A stretch of DNA of 64,000 nucleotides from Odoribacter sp. AF15-53 (GCF_003479425.1 NZ_QUHC01000001.1:434001-498000); one strand, 5' to 3'. Positions 26,396 to 35,105 are shown, numbered from the stretch's first letter. Notes: generated from the letters alone by a model not told the origin. A program made the numbers and translations.

Positions 26396-26956
26396 ATGAA
26401 AAAGAGTATTTGGATAAAAATCGTTTTCGTTCTTGCCCTGGTCGTGACGGGAACGTGCGTGAAAGCAAATTCCCCGCAACGGGACACGATGACCCGGAAA
26501 ACGGATGCCAAGAAAGCTGTTTTACTGAAAAAAGGGGATATTATGCCGAATTACGAGTTCAAGGATGTGGAGGGAAAGCGGGTGTCATTGAAGAAGTTCC
26601 GGGGGAAATACGTGTACATCGATATTTGGGCGACGTGGTGCGGCGCGTGTGTCGAGCAGACGCCTTATTTCGAGGAACTGGAAGAGAGGTTTCATAACAA
26701 GAATATCGTGTTCGTGTGTGTTTCCGTGGATAAGCACCGGGAAGCCTGGTTACGAACCATGAAAGCCGAGAAGAAGCGAATCCCGCAATGGATATGCCCG
26801 GAGGGAGAGGATACCCCGCTTCTGGCTGATTTCGGAGTCGTGGCGATTCCCCGTTTTATCCTGCTGGATAAGAAAGGGCGGATACTGGATGTGAATTTCA
26901 GTATGCCATCCGAGCCGCAAGCGGAAAAAACCTTGTCGGAATTGGAGGGTATCTGA
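26396..26956 (+). CDS. TlpA-like thioredoxin-fold protein (CGAC)
   Basis: 186 residues. Signal peptide with VTGTC, possibly lipidated. TlpA domain with GDIMPNYEFKDVEGKRVSLKKF, YIDIWATWCGACVEQTPYF (Cys82, Cys85) and cis-Pro loop AIPRFILL. The CGAC motif, with Ala instead of Pro, should shift the redox potential relative to its partner. Starts one base after the stop of the CSPC gene. The paralogue differs clearly, so it is not a recent copy. Confidence 0.9.
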   Translation: MKKSIWIKIVFVLALVVTGTCVKANSPQRDTMTRKTDAKKAVLLKKGDIMPNYEFKDVEGKRVSLKKFRGKYVYIDIWATWCGACVEQTPYFEELEERFHNKNIVFVCVSVDKHREAWLRTMKAEKKRIPQWICPEGEDTPLLADFGVVAIPRFILLDKKGRILDVNFSMPSEPQAEKTLSELEGI

Positions 26957-26988
26957 AAATAGGATTGGAAATTATTAAATAGGATAGA

Positions 26989-28701
26989 ATGAGAAAAAGA
27001 TTTGATTTATTCGGGTGTATATTGCTATTATCCGTGTTCTTGTTTTCCGTACCCGCTTCCGCCAAAAAAGACGTGAAGGGCGGGAAAAGCGAGTACGTGG
27101 TGCTGGTGAGCAAGGCGGTACAGGATGACGCCGCCTGGAACAAGGTGGTCGAGGCATTGCAAACGTTGCATGATGCTTTGGTTATCCCTTTTGACAAATT
27201 GCCGGGTGAGGTGCTGGAGCCTTTGAAGAAAGCTCATCCCCGGTACGTAGCCGTGGTAGAGAAACCGGAGAATATCACCCCGGAGTATATCCGAAAGATG
27301 CACCGGGTGAGCCGGGAAGCGGGTTCCGGAATCTTCGAGGCTTTCTTGTGGGGGATGATCACGGGGTATGACGCGGAGAGCGCGTTGCGTGTGGTGGAGG
27401 ATGCCCGGACGCCGATGGTGATTCGCACGGCATTGAGTACGGCTCAGGAAATGGAGTACACCTCGTGTTTCGACAAATGTGGCGTGATCAGCCAGGATGT
27501 GCAGAGAGATATGTTTAAGGGCATAAGAGAGGCGTTTAAAAACGCGGATCCCGTGCTTATTGAACAATTGAAGCAGTTGAACGAGGTGATAAAAGAAAAG
27601 AGCGAAACGAATCAGCCCGTGAGCGATTCACTGACCAATCTGGTGAAGGAAATTAACGCCAAAATACAAGCTAATAGTGCAAAGACGAAAATTAAAACCA
27701 TGACGGCATGGGAAGAAAAAACACGCGAGCAGGATACGTTGACGCGGCATGAAATCGAGGTGGATTCGATCCTGTTCAAGTTCCTGGATCTGTACAAACA
27801 GTTGGATCCGGAGTTTTTGTTGACTTCTTCCTATGGTGTAGATTATACAACGCTTCACCGCGGGGTAGATGAGGTGGTACGCGCGAAAGAAGGCAAATTG
27901 TTCTTGGATTTTAAGCAGGGACCGGAGTATTTTCCGCGGGGAGAGAATCGCAGGGTGTATCTGGCTACCGGATATTATGGCGGTGCGACCTTTGGCAAGG
28001 CGGATAATCAAGTGACTGCCTGGATGAAGGACGGGAACGTGAGCGCATTGGCAGGTTACTGCAAGCGGCAATGGCACGAGCAAGCCGGATGGGGAACGTG
28101 GAAACTCTGGATTTTCAACCCCGGACGCTACACGTTTGCCGAGGCGGTATTTATGAATATGCAATTTATATTGAGCCGCCTGAACGATTGGAACCCGAAG
28201 TTCCAGGACGTGGATTACCCGGAAACCGACGATGTGAACCGGGATTGGGAGAGTAACGTCGCCGAGGTCACGAAGGCTATCGGGGCGGACATGGTCACCC
28301 TTGACCAGATGGGCTACCTGTATGACCGGGATGCGTTCGTGTATTACGGTGACCCGAAATGGGACGCCCGCTTGCAAGCGTCACCGGAAGATTTGCATTA
28401 CAAGGTGACCACGGAACGGAAAGGGAACAAGTACGTGCTGACGATTCAGACCGACAGCCGGTTCGACCGTCGGCAAATTTCAGGTAATTATTACAAGGAG
28501 AAGACGACTATGTTTAACAGTACTACCTTGGGACGCCTGCCTTTCTCTTACTTTTTCCCGGAAAGACTGAATAACCCGAAATTAGCCAAGAAGCTGGCAT
28601 TCGAGGGGGTTGTCGAGGTGAACGAGAATTTTATATTTATCCACGATTGTTTCTTTGAACCCAACCAGACGTACGAGGTGGTTCTCTCTGTAAAAAAATA
28701 A
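26989..28701 (+). CDS. secreted 570-residue protein, possibly caspase/gingipain-fold related
   Basis: Signal peptide CILLLSVFLFSVPASA, no lipobox. Not confidently recognised. Residues 35-170 alternate hydrophobic strands and helices (YVVLVSKAVQDDAAWNKVVEAL, PRYVAVVEKPENITPEYIRKMHRVS, AFLWGMITGYDAESALRVVEDA). A middle helical insertion (about 190-260) is Lys/Glu-rich. A later part (VYLATGYYGGATFGKADNQV, VSALAGYCKRQWHEQAGWGTWKLWIFNPGRYTFAEAVFMNMQFIL) recalls C25-like caspase-fold proteins, but I see no clear His-Cys catalytic pair. A CFDKC motif (about 163-167) could be a disulfide served by the flanking thioredoxins. It sits between two TlpA pairs in one operon. Alternatives: a redox substrate or binding protein. 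Confidence 0.5.
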   Translation: MRKRFDLFGCILLLSVFLFSVPASAKKDVKGGKSEYVVLVSKAVQDDAAWNKVVEALQTLHDALVIPFDKLPGEVLEPLKKAHPRYVAVVEKPENITPEYIRKMHRVSREAGSGIFEAFLWGMITGYDAESALRVVEDARTPMVIRTALSTAQEMEYTSCFDKCGVISQDVQRDMFKGIREAFKNADPVLIEQLKQLNEVIKEKSETNQPVSDSLTNLVKEINAKIQANSAKTKIKTMTAWEEKTREQDTLTRHEIEVDSILFKFLDLYKQLDPEFLLTSSYGVDYTTLHRGVDEVVRAKEGKLFLDFKQGPEYFPRGENRRVYLATGYYGGATFGKADNQVTAWMKDGNVSALAGYCKRQWHEQAGWGTWKLWIFNPGRYTFAEAVFMNMQFILSRLNDWNPKFQDVDYPETDDVNRDWESNVAEVTKAIGADMVTLDQMGYLYDRDAFVYYGDPKWDARLQASPEDLHYKVTTERKGNKYVLTIQTDSRFDRRQISGNYYKEKTTMFNSTTLGRLPFSYFFPERLNNPKLAKKLAFEGVVEVNENFIFIHDCFFEPNQTYEVVLSVKK

Positions 28702-28716
28702 ATAAAACCAGGAATC

Positions 28717-29322
28717 ATGATGAAAAAGATAAGTTTATGTAGTTTGATCAGCCTGTTTTGCTTTCCATTGTTCTTGTCGGCGCAGGAAGCGAAAGAGAAA
28801 AAAGACACGGTGAAGACGAAAGAATTGACATTTGATATGGTGATGGAAGCCTTGTCCAACCAGGCAAAAAAAGTCGAGGATAAAGTGAAGGCGAAACTGT
28901 CCGTTGGTTCGGAGGCACCGGACTTTAAATACCCGGATATCGAGGGGAATATCTATTCGTTGAAGGATTTCAAGGGGAAATACGTGTATATCGACGTGTG
29001 GGCAACGTGGTGCGGTCCCTGTTGCAAAGAGATTCCTTCCTTGAAGAAACTGGAAAAGAAGATGGAGAAGAAGAAGATCGTCTTCGTGAGTCTTTCTTGC
29101 GACAAGGATGTGGCGGTATGGAAAAAAATGGTGGCGAAGGATACGTTGGGAGGAGTGCAGTTGTGTATGGGCAAGGATATGAAGTTCCGGGATGCTTACG
29201 GGATCACGGCTATCCCGCGTTTTATCCTGTTGGACAAAGAAGGAAAGATCGTGAACGTGTACATGACACCTCCTTCCGACCCGCGGACGGAAAAGACTCT
29301 GCTGGCTCTGCCGGGAATTTGA
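28717..29322 (+). CDS. TlpA-like thioredoxin-fold protein (CGPC-C)
   Basis: 201 residues. Signal peptide LCSLISLFCFPLFLSAQ. A Lys-rich helical linker (QAKKVEDKVKAKLSVG) precedes the TlpA domain: APDFKYPDIEGNIYSLKDFKGKYVYIDVWATWCGPCC, with Cys99, Cys102 and an extra Cys103, and cis-Pro loop AIPRFILL. It starts 15 bp after the 570-residue gene. The closest relative is the next gene, sharing signal peptide, linker and C-terminal TEKTLLALPGI, so the two are tandem duplicates. Confidence 0.9.
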   Translation: MMKKISLCSLISLFCFPLFLSAQEAKEKKDTVKTKELTFDMVMEALSNQAKKVEDKVKAKLSVGSEAPDFKYPDIEGNIYSLKDFKGKYVYIDVWATWCGPCCKEIPSLKKLEKKMEKKKIVFVSLSCDKDVAVWKKMVAKDTLGGVQLCMGKDMKFRDAYGITAIPRFILLDKEGKIVNVYMTPPSDPRTEKTLLALPGI

Positions 29323-29390
29323 ACAAGTTTCCATTCATGATTATTTTTTGAATTGATTTTTTTGCAGAAGAATAAATGAAATCAGATATT

Positions 29391-29996
29391 ATGTTAAAAA
29401 TGATAAAATTATGTAGTTTACTTTTCCTGCTTTGCTTCCCTTTGTTATTATCGGCGCAAGAGGTAAAAGAGAAAATAGACACGACGCAGCCGAGAAAAGC
29501 GATGCTTAAAATGGTCTTGGATGCCATAGAAAATCAGAGCAAAGAGGCTGGGGATAAAGTGAAAAATGAATTACTCGCGGGAATGACCGCACCGGATTTT
29601 GAATTTCCAAACCAGAAAGGGAAAGTCTATTCGTTGAAGGATTTCAGGGGAAAATACGTGTATATTGACGTGTGGGCAACGTGGTGCGATCCTTGCTGCC
29701 AGGAGATTCCCTTTTTGAAGAAACTGGAGAAGAAGCTGTCGAAGAAAAAAATCGTTTTCGTGAGCCTTTCCTGTGATAAGGATATCGAGGTATGGAAAAA
29801 AATGGTGAAGAAGGATAAATTGAAAGGTATTCAGTTGTGCATGGGTAAAGATACGACTTTCTGGCAAGACTATTTAGTCTCGCTGATCCCTCGTTTTATT
29901 TTGTTAGATAAAGAGGGAAAGTTCGTGAACTCGCTCATGACACGTCCTTCCGATCCGGAGACGGAAAAGACTCTTCTGGCTTTGCCGGGAATTTGA
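29391..29996 (+). CDS. TlpA-like thioredoxin-fold protein (CDPC-C)
   Basis: About 201 residues from ATG 29391; ATG 29376 is in frame but the paralogue's start aligns with 29391-29400. Signal peptide LCSLLFLLCFPLLLSAQ, helical linker QSKEAGDKVKNELLAG, TlpA domain with YIDVWATWCDPCCQE and cis-Pro loop LIPRFILL. The CDPC motif puts an acidic residue between the cysteines, and a third Cys follows at once, as in the previous gene. Last gene of the receptor operon; a terminator lies about 100 bp downstream. Confidence 0.9.
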   Translation: MLKMIKLCSLLFLLCFPLLLSAQEVKEKIDTTQPRKAMLKMVLDAIENQSKEAGDKVKNELLAGMTAPDFEFPNQKGKVYSLKDFRGKYVYIDVWATWCDPCCQEIPFLKKLEKKLSKKKIVFVSLSCDKDIEVWKKMVKKDKLKGIQLCMGKDTTFWQDYLVSLIPRFILLDKEGKFVNSLMTRPSDPETEKTLLALPGI

Positions 29997-30099
29997 TGAC
30001 TAGGAACGGATTTTCGTATCAAGGTTAAAATAGAACACTCGGATGCTTGTTTTTTTTACAAGTATCTGGATATCAATTAAATGATTGATTTGTTTCAAC

Positions 30100-30129
30100 G
30101 AGGCCGGGTTTATAACTTGGCCTCTTTTT
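30100..30129 (+). terminator. terminator of the receptor/TlpA operon
   Basis: GAGGCC (30100-30105) and GGCCTC (30119-30124) form a stem followed by five T. It lies about 100 bp after the last TlpA stop and directly abuts the end of the convergent kinase gene. Confidence 0.75.
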
Positions 30130-32416
30130 AATTGTCAGTCAGTTGAATGGGTAGCACGACCGTGAAGCGGCTTCCTTTTCCTTCTTCCGATGAGACTTCG
30201 ATTCGTCCGTTCATGCGTTCCACGATGCCGCGGCAGATGGATAGTCCCAACCCGACACCTTGTGCGAATTCGTCCCGTTTGTAGAAACGTTCGAACACCA
30301 TTTCCAGTTCCGTGGCCGGGATGCCTTTTCCGGTGTCTTCCACGTAAATATACACGTGATTTTCTTCGGTACGGCAGTAATAACCCAGTTTGAGGTAGCC
30401 GGATGAGGTGAATTTATTAGCGTTGTTCAGGAAGTTGGTGATCACTTGTTGCAAGCGCATGGCGTCAATGTGTAGCGTGATATCCTCGTCGGGGAAGTCC
30501 TTGATGAACTCCAGTGGTGGATGTACTTGGAAATGGTAGGTCTGGTAGAAGGATTCGAGCATGTCACGCACGCTCTCTTCTTTGATATGAAAGGAGAGTG
30601 ACCCCGATTCGATACGAGACAATTCCAGCACGTCGTTCACTAGCTTCAATAACAGGTCGGTGTTCGTGTTGATGATCGTGTTAAACTCCTGTTTTTCTTC
30701 TTCCGAGAGATCGGGATCGCTGGTTAGCATGTTCGAGAACCCGACGATGGCATTGAGCGGGGTGCGGATTTCGTGGCTCATGTTGTTGAGGAACGATTGT
30801 TTTAATTCGGCACGTTCTGCCAGTTTACGGGCTTGGATTAATTCTTCTTCCCGGTCTTTGACTTCCTGGATGTTTTGCAACAAACAAGTTATGAGCGGGG
30901 CATGCCCCGCGGTGTTGATCGTGTTGTAACGGATTTCCCACCATTGGTACTCGCCGCTGAAACTGCACCGGTATTGTCCTTTATATTGGGGATGATTCCG
31001 GATTTGGGCGTAGTTTCTTTGGAATCGATCCCGGTCTTCGGGATGGATGAACGTGAGGAGTTTTGCCAACGCGATACGATCGTTGGGATGGTGGATTAAT
31101 TCGAGGAATTGCGAGTCGCAGATGATTGCATCCTCTTCCAATCGCCACACGTAAGTGGCCCCGCCTTCGATGGCGAGACATAGGGTCTCGTGTTCGTATT
31201 GCAGGTTATGCAGGGCTTCGCGTTTACGTTTGCGTTCGCGTAAATAGCTGATCGAAAGGAGGATGATAATAGCCAACACGATGATGCCGAGTAGGATTGA
31301 GCCGTAGAGTATAAAATAATGATACCGCTCGGTGAAGGGTATATACATGATGATATACTCTTGGGGAATGCTACTGGTGGGAATTTCATACTTTTCCAGC
31401 ATGTGCCAGTTCAGAACGTACTGTTTGTCGTACGAGCTTACTTGTTGATTCGGCATTTGGCCCCGGAGTCTTTCCTTGATAGCCGTGGCCATGTCTTTTA
31501 ATTGCGTTTCGAGCGGGGCGAAATATCCACCGAGCAGGTTATCTTGAACCCCAAACCCCTCGTTGATCGTTGCGAAGCTGGGATTACTGAACAGGGCGGC
31601 GGCGTTCCGGGTCGTGTAGTCCCGTTTGGTAAGAAGGAACGTGGTGTGACTTCCGCGACCAACCCACATCAAATCACGGATCGCCATGAGATCACTCTCC
31701 ATTCTTATGATCCTGGTCTTGTTGATGGTTTCGTTCTCGTATTTTTCCCCGGTGGGCAGGATGTTCAGTTCTTCTTTGTTCGCGGCGTGTCTTTTCACGT
31801 GGTTTGATAATCCCTGACTGGAAATATCAATTTTCCCCTCGCATTGTTCATTCAGGGCTTCCCATATTTTGCGATCGAGGTAGGTCATCCCGTTCAATAG
31901 GCAGATACGTGACGGTCCCATGATGCGTTCTATCATGTGACTCGTGCGGCAATAATCGGGAAAATCCACGTGACCGGTGACGTTGGGATATTGTTTCAGG
32001 AGGCCTTCGTTGGGAAAGTTTACCCCGCCGAACACGACGGGAACGCGACGAATCCGGGGATTGTTGCATGCCATCAAGGCGTAAGTCGCCTGGTCGTCAA
32101 GCACGGCTACCAGATCTGCCCCCCACGAGGAGAGGTTGTCGATAAAAAGTGACATGCGTTCGTTTTCGGGGGCTTCTTCGTATTCTTCACAATGCAGGAA
32201 GTATTCCCGGATATCGCATTTCAAGCCGTTGGCACGTAATTCGTCTTTCAATATTTCGAGAGTTCTTTTCGCGTCAATATATCCTTCTTCGTAGGAATGA
32301 ATGAGGGCAATTTTGTATTGATCTGCGTGAGCCGGGGATACCTGCCATGCGAGACAGAAAAAGAGACAGGTAATGTACGTTCCGATTTGAGAAATTTTTA
32401 TCATAGACGCCAACAT
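30128..32416 (-). CDS. sensor histidine kinase with periplasmic substrate-binding-like domain
   Basis: 762 residues. Signal peptide (FFCLAWQVSPAHA), then an ABC-type substrate-binding-like sensor (about 33-340; YKIALIHSYEEGYIDAKRTLEIL, DQATYALMACNNPRIRRVPVVFGGVNFPNE), one transmembrane helix (about 360-388), a PAS-like region (about 415-525), HisKA with the phospho-acceptor His548 in NMSHEIRTPLNAI, and HATPase with N-box NFLNNANKF, DTGKGIP and GVGLGLSIC. No receiver domain and no response regulator gene beside it, so the partner is elsewhere. It probably senses a small ligand bound in the periplasm. Convergent with the TlpA operon. Confidence 0.9.
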   Translation of the reverse strand: MLASMIKISQIGTYITCLFFCLAWQVSPAHADQYKIALIHSYEEGYIDAKRTLEILKDELRANGLKCDIREYFLHCEEYEEAPENERMSLFIDNLSSWGADLVAVLDDQATYALMACNNPRIRRVPVVFGGVNFPNEGLLKQYPNVTGHVDFPDYCRTSHMIERIMGPSRICLLNGMTYLDRKIWEALNEQCEGKIDISSQGLSNHVKRHAANKEELNILPTGEKYENETINKTRIIRMESDLMAIRDLMWVGRGSHTTFLLTKRDYTTRNAAALFSNPSFATINEGFGVQDNLLGGYFAPLETQLKDMATAIKERLRGQMPNQQVSSYDKQYVLNWHMLEKYEIPTSSIPQEYIIMYIPFTERYHYFILYGSILLGIIVLAIIILLSISYLRERKRKREALHNLQYEHETLCLAIEGGATYVWRLEEDAIICDSQFLELIHHPNDRIALAKLLTFIHPEDRDRFQRNYAQIRNHPQYKGQYRCSFSGEYQWWEIRYNTINTAGHAPLITCLLQNIQEVKDREEELIQARKLAERAELKQSFLNNMSHEIRTPLNAIVGFSNMLTSDPDLSEEEKQEFNTIINTNTDLLLKLVNDVLELSRIESGSLSFHIKEESVRDMLESFYQTYHFQVHPPLEFIKDFPDEDITLHIDAMRLQQVITNFLNNANKFTSSGYLKLGYYCRTEENHVYIYVEDTGKGIPATELEMVFERFYKRDEFAQGVGLGLSICRGIVERMNGRIEVSSEEGKGSRFTVVLPIQLTDN

Positions 32417-32570
32417 TCATGAATAGGGATACAAAGATAAGAATATTCGCGAAATAATGTTTCTCGTCTCGTTTGAAATGAAGGCCTTGGAGGGAATAAA
32501 TTGAATGTAAGTTTTTGAAACAGGGAAGAGGGAGTTTGAAAAGCTCTCCTCTTCATTCCCACGGATGTAC

Positions 32571-32687
32571 CTATTTGTGCTTCTTGTTTTTAAGCGGTGT
32601 TTCGTGTGCTAATTCTTCGCTCACGTAAGATGGTACGTCTTTTTTGTTTTTGCTTTTCTTCGGTTTTTTGTTTCCGGCTGCACCCAT
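32571..32687 (-). CDS. 38-residue basic protein
   Basis: ATG at 32687 is preceded by a perfect Shine-Dalgarno AGGAGG (32695-32700) with a 7-nt spacer, unusual in Bacteroidetes, which rarely use strong SD sites. The product begins MGAAGNKKPKKSKNKKD, continues PSYVSEELAHE and ends LKNKKHK: very basic ends around a short acidic, helix-like middle. No signal peptide. I do not recognise a family; nucleic-acid or ribosome association would fit the charge but is speculation. Confidence 0.6.
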   Translation of the reverse strand: MGAAGNKKPKKSKNKKDVPSYVSEELAHETPLKNKKHK

Positions 32688-32814
32688 GATAAAACCTCCT
32701 ATAATTTAAATGTTTAAATAATAAGTTATATAATGAGTAGAGATCGGTTATTAAAAATAGCTGGTCCTATTCGTGCGGGGTATACGCAAAGTTCGTGCCA
32801 GAAGGGGGCAATAA

Positions 32815-32948
32815 GTCCGTAAAGTCCATAAGGTCTATAAAGTCCATAAGGTCCGTGGACCCCTGCGGGCGCTTTGTCTATGGCTGCTGGAGTTGCCGTT
32901 AAATACAGTCCGGAGGACACCCGTGATTTTACGGACTTTATGGACTTT
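32815..32948. repeat. intergenic repeat, copy A, with 9-bp units
   Basis: Five tandem 9-bp units run from 32815 to 32859 (GTCCGTAAA, GTCCATAAG, GTCTATAAA, GTCCATAAG, GTCCGTGGA), followed by CCCCTGCGGGCG. The right end (GGACACCC, then ACGGACTTTATGGACTTT, 32931-32948) is the inverted copy of the left units; 32839-32856 pairs with 32931-32948 over 18 positions with one G-U. Related copies lie at 38.1 and 40.9 kb. Gap 32688-33009 contains nothing else but the next promoter. Confidence 0.75.
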
Positions 32949-32965
32949 TACTTCCGGACTGTCTG

Positions 32966-32996
32966 TTTGGCAGTTTTTTTATTTTAGGTATCTTTG
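32966..32996 (+). promoter_or_regulatory. promoter of the flavin reductase gene
   Basis: -33 TTTG (32966-32969) and -7 TATCTTTG (32989-32996) with a 19-bp spacer, a consensus match. The start codon follows 13 bp later, so the leader is very short. Confidence 0.7.
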
Positions 32997-33009
32997 AGGC
33001 GTAAACTTG

Positions 33010-33603
33010 ATGATGATGAAACATAACTGGAAACCGGGAAATATGATATATCCTTTGCCTGCCGTGCTGGTGACTTGCGGGAGTGTGCCGGAAGAATATG
33101 CCGTGCTGACAGTGGCATGGACGGGCACTTTGTGTACGAATCCGCCGATGTGTTACATTTCGGTACGGCCGGAGCGGTATTCTTACCCGATTATTCAACG
33201 GAACATGGAGTTCGTGATCAATCTCACGACGAAAGACATGGCGTATGCCACCGATTGGTGTGGCGTGCGTTCGGGGAGGGATTACAACAAGTTCGAGGAG
33301 ATGCACCTGACACCGGGAAAAGCCGGGGTGGTCAAGGCTCCGATTATCGAGGAATCGCCCGTCTCGATCGAGTGCCGGGTGAGGGAGATCGTGCCGTTGG
33401 GATCGCACCATATGTTTATTGCTGACGTGGTAAACGTGCAGGCTGACGATCGTTACTTGGACCCGGAGACGGGTAAGTTCGAGTTGGCGGAAGCTGATCC
33501 TCTGGTGTATTTGCACGGCGGCTATTTCGAACTGGGGAAAAAGATCGGCAAGTTCGGTTGGTCGGTGGAGAAAAAGAAAAGACAGAGGAACAAAAGAACA
33601 TGA
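33010..33603 (+). CDS. flavin reductase-like domain protein
   Basis: About 197 residues from ATG 33010 (ATGs at 33013 and 33016 are alternatives; the TTG at 33007 is rejected). The split-barrel FMN-binding fold is clear: PLPAVLVTCGSVPEEYAVLTVAWTGTLCTNPPMCYISVRPERYSYPII, MEFVINLTTKDM, ESPVSIECRVREIVPLGSHHMFIADVVNV. The C-terminus is Lys/Arg-rich (EKKKRQRNKRT). Members use NAD(P)H to reduce flavin or bind flavin for other redox work. The partner is not evident. Monocistronic. Confidence 0.88.
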   Translation: MMMKHNWKPGNMIYPLPAVLVTCGSVPEEYAVLTVAWTGTLCTNPPMCYISVRPERYSYPIIQRNMEFVINLTTKDMAYATDWCGVRSGRDYNKFEEMHLTPGKAGVVKAPIIEESPVSIECRVREIVPLGSHHMFIADVVNVQADDRYLDPETGKFELAEADPLVYLHGGYFELGKKIGKFGWSVEKKKRQRNKRT

Positions 33604-33756
33604 GTTTTATTTTCCGCGGGGTTTTTATTTCTAGCGTCGACGTGCGGGATGTCTCGTGTTTTTTTGTTCTTGTATCTATTGAAAAAAAGAGAAAAAGAGT
33701 GATAAAAGATAACGAGAATGTTGTAACTTGCGTATCTAACTAAAAACTTATTGCTT

Positions 33757-34437
33757 ATGAAAAAGATGTTATTGTTAGTCGGCCTGTTCTTGGGGATATT
33801 GACTTGCGCGATAGCGCAGAACCGGGATGAGGAGAAGCGTGATTATATCGAGGTGTACGGTACGGCAGTTATGGAGGTCGTGCCGGACGAGATTTACGTG
33901 AAGATTGTGTTGCGGGATAAAGAACAGAGGAGCAAGACGGAGTTGGAGCAACAGGAGAAGAAACTGTTTGCCGTGTTGCAGAAGGCCGGGATCGACGTGA
34001 AGAAGGATTTGTCCGTGCGGAGTATGTCGGGCAATCGTTATAAACTGAAAAGTGGACCGTTGAAGATGAAAAAGGAGTACATCCTGCTCGTGCATGACGT
34101 GAAGACTCTGGACCGCGTGTTTGCCGGGCTGGAAGTGATGGGGGGCGTGGATGCCGAGATCGACCGGGTGGATCATTCCCAGATGGAGAAGTTCCGCCGG
34201 GACATCAAGGTGGATGCTATCAAGGTCGCGAAGGAGAAGGCCGAGGCGTTGGCGGCGGCTATCGGGCAGTACATCGGGGCCGCAATTTATATCGGTGAAG
34301 AGCGTTGGGGCGGTTTTGCCGGACAATTCTCGAACGTGGCCATGAATGCTATGAGAGGCGAGGAGCCCGGTATCGATTTCGAGAAGATCGCTTTGCAGGG
34401 AACGATACAGGTGAGATTTAAATTATTGGCACGATAA
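33757..34437 (+). CDS. SIMPL-domain (DUF541) periplasmic protein
   Basis: 226 residues from ATG 33757. Signal peptide MLLLVGLFLGILTCAIAQ, then the SIMPL/DUF541 domain: YIEVYGTAVMEVVPDEIYVKIVLRDKEQ, KLFAVLQKAGIDVKKDLSVRSMSG, AIKVAKEKAEALAAAIGQYIGAAIYIGEE. Family members (BP26 of Brucella, YggE) are periplasmic oligomers of unclear function. First gene of a G+C-rich plus-strand run to 38.1 kb; a 71-bp gap separates it from the next gene, so co-transcription is likely but unproven. Confidence 0.82.
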   Translation: MKKMLLLVGLFLGILTCAIAQNRDEEKRDYIEVYGTAVMEVVPDEIYVKIVLRDKEQRSKTELEQQEKKLFAVLQKAGIDVKKDLSVRSMSGNRYKLKSGPLKMKKEYILLVHDVKTLDRVFAGLEVMGGVDAEIDRVDHSQMEKFRRDIKVDAIKVAKEKAEALAAAIGQYIGAAIYIGEERWGGFAGQFSNVAMNAMRGEEPGIDFEKIALQGTIQVRFKLLAR

Positions 34438-34508
34438 GATACGGTAGTCCCGTTTACCGGGCGAAAGCTCGTGGGGCGGGTACCGGAGAATGAAGAGTTG
34501 GTAAGAAG

Positions 34509-35105
34509 ATGATAGAAAAAGAGATTGAGAAGGTTACGGAGCGGCATCCGTTAGAGCCGTTTTTACCGGGGAATGCCCGGCTTTTGATGCTGGGGAGTTT
34601 TCCTCCCCCACGGGCGAGGTGGTCGATGGAATTCTACTACCCGAACTTGCAAAACGATATGTGGAGAATATACGGTTTGCTCTTTTTCGGGGATAAGGAT
34701 TATTTCCTGGAGGAGGGACGGAAGGCTTTTAGCCGGGATCGGCTCGTGGCCTTCCTGCAGGAGACGGGCGTGGCCCTGTTCGACACGGCGACGGAGATTA
34801 TCCGTCACAAGGGGAATGCGTCCGATCAGTTCCTGGAGGTGGTTACCCCGGTGGATCTGGACGCTATTCTCGAACGGATCCCAGGCTGCCGGGCCATTGT
34901 GACCACAGGCCAGAAGGCGACCGACACGTTGTTGGAGATCGTGGGAGCCGAATCTCCCCGGGTGGGAGGGTTCTGCGATTTTATGTATAAAGGGAGGGCT
35001 TTACGGTTGTACCGGATGCCCTCGTCTTCCCGGGCTTACCCGAAGCCTTTGGAGGAGAAAGCGGGGGTGTATCGGGTGATGTTTCATGATTTAGGAATGT
35101 TGTAG
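34509..35105 (+). CDS. uracil-DNA glycosylase superfamily protein
   Basis: 198 residues. ARLLMLGSFPPPRARWSMEFYYPNLQNDMWRI is the active-site region of the uracil-DNA-glycosylase fold and resembles the family 6 (hypoxanthine-DNA glycosylase) layout, in which the usual catalytic Asp is replaced by Asn or absent. CRAIVTTGQKATDTLL follows, and YRMPSSSRAYPKPLEEKAGVY is the His/Ser-Pro-Ser-like loop near the C-terminus, here without His. It should excise deaminated bases. It lies 4 bp upstream of the nicotinamidase-like gene, so one transcript is likely. Confidence 0.78.
   Translation: MIEKEIEKVTERHPLEPFLPGNARLLMLGSFPPPRARWSMEFYYPNLQNDMWRIYGLLFFGDKDYFLEEGRKAFSRDRLVAFLQETGVALFDTATEIIRHKGNASDQFLEVVTPVDLDAILERIPGCRAIVTTGQKATDTLLEIVGAESPRVGGFCDFMYKGRALRLYRMPSSSRAYPKPLEEKAGVYRVMFHDLGML

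Noticed and set aside
26989..28701. Calling the 570-residue protein a gingipain-type protease
   Set aside because: Resemblance rests on two remembered stretches; no catalytic His-Cys pair is visible, so only a tentative fold note is given.
30128..32416. Hybrid two-component system
   Set aside because: No receiver domain or HTH after the HATPase; it is a simple histidine kinase.
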